Positions 18,480-27,999 of a stretch of DNA of 64,000 nucleotides are shown piece by piece. Source of the DNA: an uncultured Balneola sp. (GTDB taxonomy: Bacteria; Bacteroidota; Rhodothermia; Balneolales; Balneolaceae); assembly GCA_913058495.1 (NCBI GenBank), contig CAJXQC010000002.1, positions 62,001 through 126,000 on the forward strand. Direction: 5' to 3'. The translations under genes were made by a program, and so were the position numbers. Under the pieces are notes generated by a model, which saw only the letters and a program-made list of their open reading frames with translations, did no database searches and was not told the origin of the DNA. Every line of letters starts with the position of its first letter. Position 1 is the stretch's first letter.

Positions 18480-19393
18480 ATCGCGATCTTTATAATTACC
18501 GGAAAATGATCTGAACCGATATCAGCGCCTACCCTTCTGTCTGTCACTTCTATTTCTTTACTGACCAGTACATGATCAATAGCTACAGAAATAAACGGAA
18601 TTTGTGCGTTCCAACTTGGCTGTAAACCGAAGCCCAGTCTTGAATCTCTCAGGCTCGTTCCCGCAGTAATTCTGCTAAAATTGGGAGAAAAGCTGGTTGT
18701 ATTCAGGTCTCCTATCAAAACCGTTCTACCATTTAGAGTTTTAACCATTTCGTTTAGGTTTGTAAACTGCTCATTCCGGTAATCGAAATAATCGGTTCCA
18801 ATTGGTGGCAAAGGATGAGTAGCGATCAATTGTGTTTTTTTACCATTCTTGTTTATTCTAAAATAAAATGATGGAACGCCACTATTCGACAGAATTATCT
18901 TTTCCGGATCTATTAACTCTACCTTACTCAGCACTACTAATCCAAAGTTATCTTCTCTTATTTCTGTTAGCTTAAATGGGAACGTTGGTCCTAAAGAAGA
19001 CAGATAAGTTTCCCATTTTTGATTTACTTCTTGTAAAACAATTAAATCGGGGTCTTCATTTATGATAAAGTCTAAAACTTCAACAGAATTGTTATTTGAT
19101 GATAATAGATTTATAGAAAGGATCTTGATATCAGTTACTGAATCGGCTTTATCTATCGGGACATAATATTTAACCAACCCAATTCCGCTAAGTAAAAAGA
19201 AAACCAATCCTGCTATTGCTTCCTTTTTCATTTTCAAACTTAAAGCCCCGACTCCTAAAAACATAAAATAGAAGCAGTAATAAACTCTGAAATGTGAAAA
19301 CCCGTCTAAGACCCAATGATATTTTCCTAAGAAGCCTAAAAGAAAAGGAAGCAGACCTAAAACAAACATCCCCCAAAACACTTTTGCTTTCAA
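18476..19393 (-). CDS. Endonuclease/exonuclease/phosphatase family membrane-anchored protein
   Basis: N-terminal TM helices; [15 protein letters not shown]-type motif, [35 protein letters not shown]. Confidence 0.87.
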   Translation of the reverse strand: MKAKVFWGMFVLGLLPFLLGFLGKYHWVLDGFSHFRVYYCFYFMFLGVGALSLKMKKEAIAGLVFFLLSGIGLVKYYVPIDKADSVTDIKILSINLLSSNNNSVEVLDFIINEDPDLIVLQEVNQKWETYLSSLGPTFPFKLTEIREDNFGLVVLSKVELIDPEKIILSNSGVPSFYFRINKNGKKTQLIATHPLPPIGTDYFDYRNEQFTNLNEMVKTLNGRTVLIGDLNTTSFSPNFSRITAGTSLRDSRLGFGLQPSWNAQIPFISVAIDHVLVSKEIEVTDRRVGADIGSDHFPVIIKIAI

Positions 19394-20502
19394 TACAGCT
19401 TCTCCATTTTTTCGTCGTACTTCTCAACTAACTCACCCCAATCGTATTTCTTAACTATGCTTTGGTAATCTACCTGACGAATTCCCATTACACTTTCGAT
19501 GGCAGTTTCTAATCGGGCTGGAAGTTCTCCTTCTTCATATAAAAATTCTCTGTCCAGCTCTTCCGGTAAATGTTCAGGATACGCTAATCGATTAGGCAAC
19601 AATGGAAAACAATCACAATACATCGCTTCGATCACACTTCCTCCAAAAAAATCCTGATTTGAAGTTACAGGAAGAATATCCGCGCGCCAGAGCCATTTCG
19701 CGTATTCCTCAAAAGAATCAGCATAAGCCCAATGTAAAATCTCATCTTTGAGTTTTTCTTTTGCTTCATCAAATATTGGAGGGTTTACATCATTTTGTTC
19801 TCCCAGCACAACCAATTTGAATGCGACCTCTTTTTCCTTTAACTCAAATAAGGTCTCGAAAAATTCTTCCGGGTTTTTGTCATACTCCCATCTGTGATTC
19901 CATAAAATGGTAGCCTCGGATTGTTTTTCTCTATCTGATGAACGGAAATCTTCAAATCTTTTCAGATCTAATCCTAAATGCAGTACTTCACTTTTCTCTC
20001 TGATAACTTCGATATTATCTCTTTCTCTCTTATCCGGAAACTGTTTTAAGAATTTGGGTAAAGCTCCCAAAAAAGAATCCATATGATATTTAGAATTGAA
20101 GAACACTTTATCAGCAGCAAGTGCTGAAGCGTAATTGATAAAGGAATAGTGGTTATTTCGCTTCTTCTTTACATCTCTGTCCTGTGGCGACCATGGATAA
20201 GTCAACTGGTTTTCATGAAAGTACATGGCTACCGGAATGTTTGCCGATCTCTTTCTGGTCAGAGAAAGAAAAGTAGTCAAGTCCAGCATTGAAGTAGCGA
20301 GAATTAAATCGGGAGAATCTTCTAATTCATTGAATTCTTTTGCTAAAGAAATCGCACCACCGTGCATTCGCCACTTCCAGTGTCTACCGGGCAAACTAAG
20401 AATTTGTATGTTGTGCTTAGAATGTTTCTGTAACCCTTCCGCCCATTGCTTATGAGATCCGGAGAAAAAAGGTTCAAGGAGTGTGATTTTTATTCCTTCC
20501 AT
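19390..20502 (-). CDS. DUF3524 glycosyltransferase, homolog of tRNA-queuosine alpha-mannosyltransferase (QTMAN/GTDC1-like)
   Basis: ITLLEPFFSGSHKQWAEGLQKHSKHNIQILSLPGRHWKWRMHGGAISLA; GT-B C-terminal half. Confidence 0.82.
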   Translation of the reverse strand: MEGIKITLLEPFFSGSHKQWAEGLQKHSKHNIQILSLPGRHWKWRMHGGAISLAKEFNELEDSPDLILATSMLDLTTFLSLTRKRSANIPVAMYFHENQLTYPWSPQDRDVKKKRNNHYSFINYASALAADKVFFNSKYHMDSFLGALPKFLKQFPDKRERDNIEVIREKSEVLHLGLDLKRFEDFRSSDREKQSEATILWNHRWEYDKNPEEFFETLFELKEKEVAFKLVVLGEQNDVNPPIFDEAKEKLKDEILHWAYADSFEEYAKWLWRADILPVTSNQDFFGGSVIEAMYCDCFPLLPNRLAYPEHLPEELDREFLYEEGELPARLETAIESVMGIRQVDYQSIVKKYDWGELVEKYDEKMEKLY

Positions 20503-20515
20503 TTACTAAACTAAT

Positions 20516-20531
20516 TGAGTAAATTTACTCA
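20516..20531. promoter_or_regulatory. Perfect 16-bp palindrome TGAGTAAATTTACTCA in divergent promoter, plus extra half-site at 20538-20544
   Basis: Sequence equals its own reverse complement; lies in the 51-bp spacer between two divergent start codons. Confidence 0.5.
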
Positions 20532-20553
20532 TTCCATTGAGTAATTCGTTATT

Positions 20554-21741
20554 ATGATTTATAGAGCTGAGAAAAATATCCTCCAAAACAGAATTTTAAA
20601 TGAGCCAAGAGCTTTTTTACAAGTAGTTTATGGCCCGAGACAAATTGGCAAAACTACTTTGGTTTCTCAAATAATTAATGACATATCTATAGTTTCTCAT
20701 TTCGCTTCAGCTGATGCTGTTTTAAGTGGCCAGCAGACTTGGATAGAGCAACAATGGGAAACAGCTAGGATAAAATTAAACAGATCTGATAATGCTGAAG
20801 GTTTATTAATTCTTGATGAAATACAAAAAATTGAGAACTGGAGCGAAGTTGTAAAAAAAGAATGGGACGCCGATTCCAAAAACAATATACCGTTAAAAGT
20901 AATATTGCTTGGTTCTTCCAGACTAATGCTGCAACAGGGGTTAACAGAGAGTTTAGCGGGAAGATTTGAAAATACTTATTTGGGGCACTGGTCATATTCC
21001 GAAATGAAAGAAGCATTTGGAATTAGTGAGCGTGAGCATGTGTGGTTTGGGGGGTATCCCGGAGCAGCCGAACTTTTCCATCAGGAAGAAAGATGGAAAA
21101 AATATATTCGTGACTCTCTGATTGATACTATCATATCAAAAGATATTCTAATGCTTAACAGGGTAGAAAAACCTGCTTTAATGAAAAGGCTTTTTGAACT
21201 TGGTTGTGAATACTCAGGTCAAATACTATCCTACAACAAAATGCTTGGTCAACTTCAGGATGCGGGAAATACTACTACTTTATCTCATTATTTACACTTA
21301 TTAGATACTGCGGGACTACTTGGTGGAATTGAAAAATTTTCACCAAATTTAATCAGACAAAGAGCTTCAAGCCCAAAATTTCAGGTTCACAATACGGCAT
21401 TTATTTCTGCGCTGTCATCTTATTCTTTTGATGAGCTTACTGCTAAACCTGATATCTGGGGACGTTGGGTTGAGTCTGCTATTGGTGCTCATCTTCTGAA
21501 TGCTTCCTTATCAGAAGATTTCTCGCTAAAATATTGGCGTCACCGAAATGATGAAATTGACTTTGTTATAGAGAAAAATGAAAAAGTAATCGGTATCGAA
21601 GTGAAAAGCGGGAAAACCCAGACTGCAAAAGGCATGGAAACATTTAAGAAAGAATTTAATCCTCATAAAATTCTGTTAGTTGGCAAAACCGGGTTACCGT
21701 GGGAAGAATTTTTGGCGATCAATCCTGCTACATTGTTTTAG
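20554..21741 (+). CDS. AAA_14/DUF4143 ATPase
   Basis: VYGPRQIGKTTL Walker A; LLILDEIQKIENW Walker B; C-terminal DUF4143 (LKYWRHRNDEIDFVIEKNEKVIGIEVKSG). Confidence 0.9.
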   Translation: MIYRAEKNILQNRILNEPRAFLQVVYGPRQIGKTTLVSQIINDISIVSHFASADAVLSGQQTWIEQQWETARIKLNRSDNAEGLLILDEIQKIENWSEVVKKEWDADSKNNIPLKVILLGSSRLMLQQGLTESLAGRFENTYLGHWSYSEMKEAFGISEREHVWFGGYPGAAELFHQEERWKKYIRDSLIDTIISKDILMLNRVEKPALMKRLFELGCEYSGQILSYNKMLGQLQDAGNTTTLSHYLHLLDTAGLLGGIEKFSPNLIRQRASSPKFQVHNTAFISALSSYSFDELTAKPDIWGRWVESAIGAHLLNASLSEDFSLKYWRHRNDEIDFVIEKNEKVIGIEVKSGKTQTAKGMETFKKEFNPHKILLVGKTGLPWEEFLAINPATLF

Positions 21742-22187
21742 TTCTCAACATCCCATGTGTAAAAATTGTGGTCTTTATCTAAAGCCCATCCTGTAGCCGG
21801 ATAAAGCTGATTTCCAACGTGATTGTCCTTCGCCGTTTCCAGCATCATACCACAAGCACCGGTTTCACCACAAAGCTCTTTAGATCTTTCAATTAGCGCT
21901 TTCGAAAATCCTTGACCTCGATAAGCTTGATCAACATAAAGATCATTCAACAACCAAAATCGTTTCATTCTGGTTGACGAAAACAATGGATACAACTGAA
22001 CAAAACCGGTAGCAACGCCGTCATTATTTCGGGAAATAAAAATAACAGACTCATTTTGTTCTATACGTTCTTTCAAAAACGCTTTACTTGATTTCTTATC
22101 TGATTCCTTTTCATAAAAAACTCTGTACCCATCAAATAATTCATTGAGTTCTTCTAAATCTGATAATGTGGCTTTTTCAATCTTCAT
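21738..22187 (-). CDS. GNAT family N-acetyltransferase
   Basis: LLNDLYVDQAYRGQGFSKALIERS. Confidence 0.9.
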   Translation of the reverse strand: MKIEKATLSDLEELNELFDGYRVFYEKESDKKSSKAFLKERIEQNESVIFISRNNDGVATGFVQLYPLFSSTRMKRFWLLNDLYVDQAYRGQGFSKALIERSKELCGETGACGMMLETAKDNHVGNQLYPATGWALDKDHNFYTWDVEN

Positions 22188-22229
22188 ATTCCCCTATTCC
22201 TAATTCTCATATTCCCAATTCAAAACCTC

Positions 22230-22523
22230 TCACTCACCTGCAATATCGATTTCAGTCCCACTTGGTTTTCCATCAATAATAGGCATTGCTTTCTCGATCA
22301 ATTCTCGCACTCCGTCAATGCTTAGTGAATCATCGTGGTCTTTTTTTGAATCCCAAACCTCAAAAACATGCACGATGTCTTTATCATCAGACTGCTGGCC
22401 TACAATATAGATCAAACATCCCTTTGCTGATTTCATCAGGTTCGCTGCTTCTTCTAAGATCGAAGCCAGCTCATCCCCTTTCCCTTCAACTGCTGTAAAA
22501 CTTCCGGAAAGCCCGTATTTCAT
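22230..22523 (-). CDS. Antibiotic biosynthesis monooxygenase (ABM) family protein
   Basis: ~97 aa ABM-like ferredoxin fold pattern: FEVWDSKKDHDDSL... Confidence 0.78.
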   Translation of the reverse strand: MKYGLSGSFTAVEGKGDELASILEEAANLMKSAKGCLIYIVGQQSDDKDIVHVFEVWDSKKDHDDSLSIDGVRELIEKAMPIIDGKPSGTEIDIAGE

Positions 22524-22629
22524 AATTTTGGTTTTTATAAGTACTGCGACCCTGATGGGTCTTACTTGTTTAAAGTTGATTTAAAATCTTGTGATATAAA
22601 TTAATTTCAAATTCATAATTGTGAAATTC

Positions 22630-24192
22630 TTAATTCTTCATTGAGTAATTCTTAATTGCCATCGCACATTTCCTTCCATCAATAGCTGCAGACACAATTC
22701 CGCCCGCATAGCCTGCTCCTTCTCCACAGGGAAATAAACCTTTTATCCTGACATGTTCTAATGTTTTATGATCTCTGGGAATTCTTACCGGACTGGAAGT
22801 TCTGGATTCCGGTGCATGAACTACTGCTTCATTAGTTAAGTATCCTTTCATGGTTTTACCAAACTCAAGAAACCCGTTTTTCAAAGCTCTATACATAAAA
22901 TCAGGAAAAACCTCCTGCAGGTTGGCGGATGTCAAGCCCGGAGTATACGATGTATTCGGTAAGTCTTTGGATACAACTCCTTTGGTAAAATCAACTAATC
23001 TTTGAGCCGGGACTTTCTGAGTCTTTCCTGCCACTTCCCACGCTTTTTGTTCAATGGCTTTTTGGAACTCCATCACTTTCAGCGGACCATGTTCTTCAAA
23101 TTCCTTGAAATCATCCATCTCAAGTTCCACAACAATTCCGGAATTAGCTGTCGGGCGAGATCGTTGAGAACCTGACCAGCCGTTTGTGACCACTTCACCG
23201 GGTTTTGTCGCACAAGCTGCTACCACTCCTCCCGGACACATACAAAAGGAATACACTCCTCTTTCATTAACCTGCTTCACGATCTTATAAGGCGCCGGGG
23301 GCAAATACTCTCCACGCTCATCACAATTGTACTGAATTGAGTCGATCAAAGATTGTGAATGTTCTACTCTAACCCCGATCGCAATAGGCTTAGCTTCAAT
23401 TTCAATTTCTTTTTTATGAAGCAATTCGAATATATCTCTGGCTGAATGTCCTGTTGCAAGAATTACGAATTTTGCATTAAAAACTTCAGCATTAGCCAAC
23501 TGAACTCCAATGATCTGATCATTCTCGATCAACAGATCAGTAACTTTCGAATTGAAATGAATTTCTCCACCGTGTTCCAATATGAATTCACGGATCTTTG
23601 CGATGATTCTTGGCAGCTTGTTCGTCCCAATATGTGGATGAGCATCTACCAGGATATCCTTTTTTGCACCGAACGCCACCAACAATTCCAGAATTTGATT
23701 AACATCTCCTCTTTTCTTCGAACGTGTGTATAATTTTCCATCAGAGTACGTTCCGGCACCTCCTTCTCCAAAGCAGTAGTTTGAATCAGGGTTCACAATG
23801 TGATTTACATTGATGTTTTTCAGATCCTTGATCCTGGACTTCACATCTTTTCCTCTATCCAGAACTACGGGCTTCATCCCCAACTCAATGCATTTCAAAG
23901 CAGCAAATAATCCTGCAGGTCCTGCCCCAACAATGATTACAGCTTCCTTGTTGTGTACATTGTCAAATTTCGGAGGAGTTACTTTCTCTTCCTCAAATGC
24001 CTCTCCTATATAAACTCGTACTTTTAAATTGATCTTTACCTGTCGTTGGCGGGCATCAATAGAACGCTTCAGAATTTCAATATGATTGATTTCTGATGCA
24101 TCAATTTCTGTGGTTTTGGAGATATAGGCTTTTAACTCATCTTGCTGAGCAGCAGCTTCCGGTATAACTCTGAGCTGTAATTCTTTTTTCAT
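22630..24192 (-). CDS. NAD(P)/FAD-dependent oxidoreductase (FAD-dependent dehydrogenase family)
   Basis: VIIVGAGPAGLFAALKCIELG; CFGEGGAGTYSDGKLYTR; CGEGAGYAGGIVSAAIDG. Confidence 0.92.
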   Translation of the reverse strand: MKKELQLRVIPEAAAQQDELKAYISKTTEIDASEINHIEILKRSIDARQRQVKINLKVRVYIGEAFEEEKVTPPKFDNVHNKEAVIIVGAGPAGLFAALKCIELGMKPVVLDRGKDVKSRIKDLKNINVNHIVNPDSNYCFGEGGAGTYSDGKLYTRSKKRGDVNQILELLVAFGAKKDILVDAHPHIGTNKLPRIIAKIREFILEHGGEIHFNSKVTDLLIENDQIIGVQLANAEVFNAKFVILATGHSARDIFELLHKKEIEIEAKPIAIGVRVEHSQSLIDSIQYNCDERGEYLPPAPYKIVKQVNERGVYSFCMCPGGVVAACATKPGEVVTNGWSGSQRSRPTANSGIVVELEMDDFKEFEEHGPLKVMEFQKAIEQKAWEVAGKTQKVPAQRLVDFTKGVVSKDLPNTSYTPGLTSANLQEVFPDFMYRALKNGFLEFGKTMKGYLTNEAVVHAPESRTSSPVRIPRDHKTLEHVRIKGLFPCGEGAGYAGGIVSAAIDGRKCAMAIKNYSMKN

Positions 24193-24195
24193 AAA

Positions 24196-24951
24196 CTACT
24201 TTTCTAGAATTTTCATCTTTGCATAGCTAGATTTCAATGATGAATTATTCTCATATAAACTGTGTAAATAATAAAGCTCATCAGGGTGCTTAAAAAAAGC
24301 AAAGGTAGCAAACCATTTGCTTTTGATTGTAACTAGGTTTATTAAACTATCATTTTCAATTTGATACAAAGAAGTCTCTGTTGAATCCCTTAGTTCATTC
24401 AAAAAATTATCTGAATAAAATACTATTTCTTCATCCGGGTAAGTTGCTACTGAAGCTCCCCATTTTGTATAAACTGCTTTTCCATTTTTTGAACTTATGA
24501 AATAAGTATTTATATCTTCAAATTCCATAGCTTGAATAATGTGCAAGTTTCCTATTCTACCCTCGTAAAAGTATTCATCTCTTACATTTTCAGTGAGTAT
24601 ATAGTTCTTATAGTTACCAAGTAATATTAACGAGTCATTCTTACGATTGGCATTTTGACCAAAGCCTTCATTTGTCTTTTCTTTTCGTGAAAAATGTTTC
24701 TGCAAATAACCTACAGATTCAAAAGCTTCATAATATTCTTCTGGTGGTACTGAAAAGTATTCAACTAACAAAGAATCATTTCCAAAACTACCATTTACGT
24801 CTATTTCGTTTTCTTCTACCAAAATATAATTACCACTTTTTAAGTGGTCGATGAGTTCTTTGTTTTCCTGACGGATTCTATTTTTTTCGCCATCACAAGT
24901 TGTGAAAAATAAGGATAAGCTAATAAGAAGTATTAAAAGGGCGACCCGCAT
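24196..24951 (-). CDS. Hypothetical lipoprotein
   Basis: MRVALLILLISLSLFFTTCDG lipobox-like N-terminus; no recognised domain. Confidence 0.65.
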   Translation of the reverse strand: MRVALLILLISLSLFFTTCDGEKNRIRQENKELIDHLKSGNYILVEENEIDVNGSFGNDSLLVEYFSVPPEEYYEAFESVGYLQKHFSRKEKTNEGFGQNANRKNDSLILLGNYKNYILTENVRDEYFYEGRIGNLHIIQAMEFEDINTYFISSKNGKAVYTKWGASVATYPDEEIVFYSDNFLNELRDSTETSLYQIENDSLINLVTIKSKWFATFAFFKHPDELYYLHSLYENNSSLKSSYAKMKILEK

Positions 24952-24974
24952 AAATGAATATTTATTTAAATAAA

Positions 24975-25009
24975 AAACCCCGATGCAGAGTAAAACTACA
25001 TCAGGGTTT
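24975..25009 (-). terminator. Rho-independent terminator (minus strand)
   Basis: Minus strand aaaccctgatgt ... gcatcggggttttttatt; 12-bp stem with two G-U pairs then T tract. Confidence 0.7.
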
Positions 25010-25036
25010 AAAATAACTAATTATAAATGCTATCGC

Positions 25037-27037
25037 TTATTGATTTGAAGCCAAACCACGTACTGATTCTGCAAGCATTTTTACTTTTTCATTACTTGAA
25101 TCCATACCATCCATTCTATCAGCAAGCTCAGTAAGAATTTTCTTTCTCATCTTTGGATTTGCTGCTTCAGCATTGGCTAATACTTGTCTTAACCTGTTAA
25201 CTCTAGTAGTATTCATTTCTTTATCTCTGTCAAGTTGATCTAAATATGCTTTTGAAAGAGCAAAGGTATTCGGCCAAACAAACTTAGGCTGACCTTGAGC
25301 ATTCAGATAGTCAAGCTTAACTGTATTCGCTGCGTCAATTTCATTTTGAGTGATGTATGGATTGGCTTCTAGTTCAAAGATGTCAAGTCCACGAGCGATC
25401 TCTGAACTTACTATAGCGCCGTTATACCAATAAACTGACCAACTTCCACCGCTAGCCATTCGGTCTGCAGCAACAGGCCCGTAATCCTGAAATGCGATCT
25501 CAACCGGATTATTAGGATCTGTCCAGTCAAATACTGAAATTCCACCCTGATACCATGACTGAACCATGATTTCACGTCCGGGAACCGGGATCAATGAACC
25601 ATTATGAGCAACACAGTTTTCCTGTGAAGTTTGAGGAGCAGGCATCTTATAATATTCCTGGAATTTCATTTTTCCATTTTCAATAGTAAAGATCGCATTT
25701 GCTCCCCATTCCATTGGATCACTTTCACGACATTTAGGTTGGCCACCGCCACCCCACTCATCCGTAAATAATACTTTCTTTCCGTCATTGCTGAATGTTG
25801 CAGAATGCCAGTATGAAAAATTTGAATCGGCTACTGCATCAATTCGTGTCGGATTTGCAGGATCTGAAATATCCAGCAAAAGACCATATCCTTCACAAGC
25901 TCCGCCTGCTAAACCGATTTCAGGATACAAAGTAATATCATGGCATTGATTTGGCCCTTTTCTTCCTGAGTCGTCGCCACCACCAAACATTTGATTTACC
26001 AGTTCAGTACCTCTTTCTCTTAATGCAGCACTATCAGCAGCTGTTGGTTCTCCTGCAGTTCCTCCCCTTTCTTCAATTAGTACATTCAGTAATCTTTGGG
26101 TTAAACCGTTAGACATTACTCTTTCGGAGCCGCTAAATTCGAAAGTGAAAGCGCCATTCGCTTTTGCTTCAGCAAGAGCTTCTCTTTCAGCCGGAGCTAA
26201 ACCGTGTGAAGGGGGTTCTTCCAGATCTTCAAAAATTCTTGGTGAACTTACAATAGCTGCGGATTCAGGATTTGAAAGAGGCACTTTTATTACTTCAATT
26301 CGGAATAAAGCTGAATTAGGATCTTCATCAGGAGATACACTTTTACATCCCGGTAATTCTTCCTCAGGACGAACAGGAGCTGATCCTGATACATATACAT
26401 ACACGTTATCATCGTCACTCGGATCTTTAAGGACAGAGTGTGTATGTGAACCACGACAAGTCTGGACATTTGCTAAATATTCAGGCTCTTCAATATTAGT
26501 AATATCAAAAATTCTGATACCTCTCAGTCTTTTTTCACTTACTGCAGTTTGTACTCCTTCTGTACCGCAATCAAGTCTGCCACTATAGCCTTCACCTGAT
26601 ACAAACATCAAGTTGCCGTATACAGAAACATCACTTTGTGAAGCAGGACATAAATAATCTTTTACCAAAACCGGATTTGAAGGATCCGAAATATCCCAGA
26701 CAATTACTCCATTATAATTTCCCTGAATGGCATAATTTCCTTTAAATGCCAGATCTGAATTAGTTACTCCCAAAAAATCTTTCGGGGGAGGAGTGCTGGA
26801 TAATTTCTTAAGGTTCCAAAGTGCCTCTTCAGCATCAAAAAGTCCGGCCCCTAATCCCACTCTTGGGTCAGGTGAAGGAGATTCAACGTTTGAAAGTGAA
26901 GTTACATTTGGTGATGAATACTCTACATCCATCATCTGCTCAGTGGATGAACAAGCATAAGTAACCAAAGCTGCTGCAATCAGAAAAACCCAAAAGCTTT
27001 GCAATGGTTTGCGTGAAAAAAATCTGTTCTTTTTCAT
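25037..27037 (-). CDS. LVIVD-repeat beta-propeller lipoprotein
   Basis: Lipobox LVTYACSS; repeats such as VIVWDISDPSNPVLVKDY, IRIFDITNIEEPEYLANV, ISVFDWTDPNNPVEIAF. Confidence 0.8.
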   Translation of the reverse strand: MKKNRFFSRKPLQSFWVFLIAAALVTYACSSTEQMMDVEYSSPNVTSLSNVESPSPDPRVGLGAGLFDAEEALWNLKKLSSTPPPKDFLGVTNSDLAFKGNYAIQGNYNGVIVWDISDPSNPVLVKDYLCPASQSDVSVYGNLMFVSGEGYSGRLDCGTEGVQTAVSEKRLRGIRIFDITNIEEPEYLANVQTCRGSHTHSVLKDPSDDDNVYVYVSGSAPVRPEEELPGCKSVSPDEDPNSALFRIEVIKVPLSNPESAAIVSSPRIFEDLEEPPSHGLAPAEREALAEAKANGAFTFEFSGSERVMSNGLTQRLLNVLIEERGGTAGEPTAADSAALRERGTELVNQMFGGGDDSGRKGPNQCHDITLYPEIGLAGGACEGYGLLLDISDPANPTRIDAVADSNFSYWHSATFSNDGKKVLFTDEWGGGGQPKCRESDPMEWGANAIFTIENGKMKFQEYYKMPAPQTSQENCVAHNGSLIPVPGREIMVQSWYQGGISVFDWTDPNNPVEIAFQDYGPVAADRMASGGSWSVYWYNGAIVSSEIARGLDIFELEANPYITQNEIDAANTVKLDYLNAQGQPKFVWPNTFALSKAYLDQLDRDKEMNTTRVNRLRQVLANAEAANPKMRKKILTELADRMDGMDSSNEKVKMLAESVRGLASNQ

Positions 27038-27092
27038 ATTTATATTACTGGTTTATGTTTTGTTTAGATAGCGTAAAAATAGTTCCGTACTT

Positions 27093-27806
27093 TTATTGGG
27101 ATTCTGATTGAATCTCACTCAGCATACGTTTCATTCGTTCAATTTCTGTAATCTGGTCTACATTTATGTCCGTAGATAACCTGAATGCTTGCTCGTCTTG
27201 CGCCGCTCCATCCGTATTGATCAAAGTTTGCACCATGGTAACTGCACCCTGATGATGCTGAATCATATATTTAAGATACAATTCATCAAATAGCTTTCCT
27301 TTTGCATTACTCAGTTCCACGAGTTGTTCCTGACTTAACATCCCTGCCATATTCATATGATCTGAATGATCCATATCAGTACCATGAATCATTAAATTTA
27401 AACCATCTATGTGTACTTCCGGTACTGGTTGATCCCTATCGCGCAACCACGTTTGCATAGTAGCAATCTCATCTTTTTGAGCATTAATTATTCGCGCTGC
27501 TAATGTACGAACCTGAGGACTTGCTCCATTTTCCGGAGCCAATCGCGACATAATCAATGCCTGAGCATGATGACCGATCATTCCAGTCATGAATTTTACA
27601 TCCGCTTTTGTGAAATTCATCTTTGAGCTGTCAATTCTGGCCCAATAAATTTCTTCTAATTCTGCTTTGCTGGGTTGTTCAGCTTTTTGTTGAGAAACTC
27701 TTTCCGAATTTGGTGAACTTGTATTCTTACTTGAAGAACAAGCACTAAAGATCAGTGTTGAAAACACCAATGAACTAATCAATAAAGTCTTTTTTGCCGT
27801 AGGCAT
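27093..27806 (-). CDS. DUF305 domain lipoprotein
   Basis: LIFSACSSS lipobox; FMTGMIGHHAQALIMSRLAP, YMIQHHQGAVTMV motifs. Confidence 0.9.
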   Translation of the reverse strand: MPTAKKTLLISSLVFSTLIFSACSSSKNTSSPNSERVSQQKAEQPSKAELEEIYWARIDSSKMNFTKADVKFMTGMIGHHAQALIMSRLAPENGASPQVRTLAARIINAQKDEIATMQTWLRDRDQPVPEVHIDGLNLMIHGTDMDHSDHMNMAGMLSQEQLVELSNAKGKLFDELYLKYMIQHHQGAVTMVQTLINTDGAAQDEQAFRLSTDINVDQITEIERMKRMLSEIQSESQ

Positions 27807-27999
27807 AGAATTTTAAAATTTACCTGTGAATAGTCTTAATTCTAAAAGTATAGATTAACCAATAGTGTATTAAAAGACAAAACAAAACCTCTATAAAGCC
27901 TGGTAAATATATGTTTAAAAAACGGACTAATTTTTTGGCCTGGTTTGAATTAAAAAAGATTCGTCATTGTTGACTATACAACCAATAAAAAAGATAACT

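Noticed and set aside
20554-21741. DUF4143 ATPase as evidence of a mobile or defence island
   Set aside because: No transposase, integrase, toxin or nuclease neighbours; flanked by ordinary genes.
26145-26588. 147-aa plus-strand ORF opposite the LVIVD gene
   Set aside because: Antisense shadow ORF with low-complexity Ser-rich translation and no recognisable domain.
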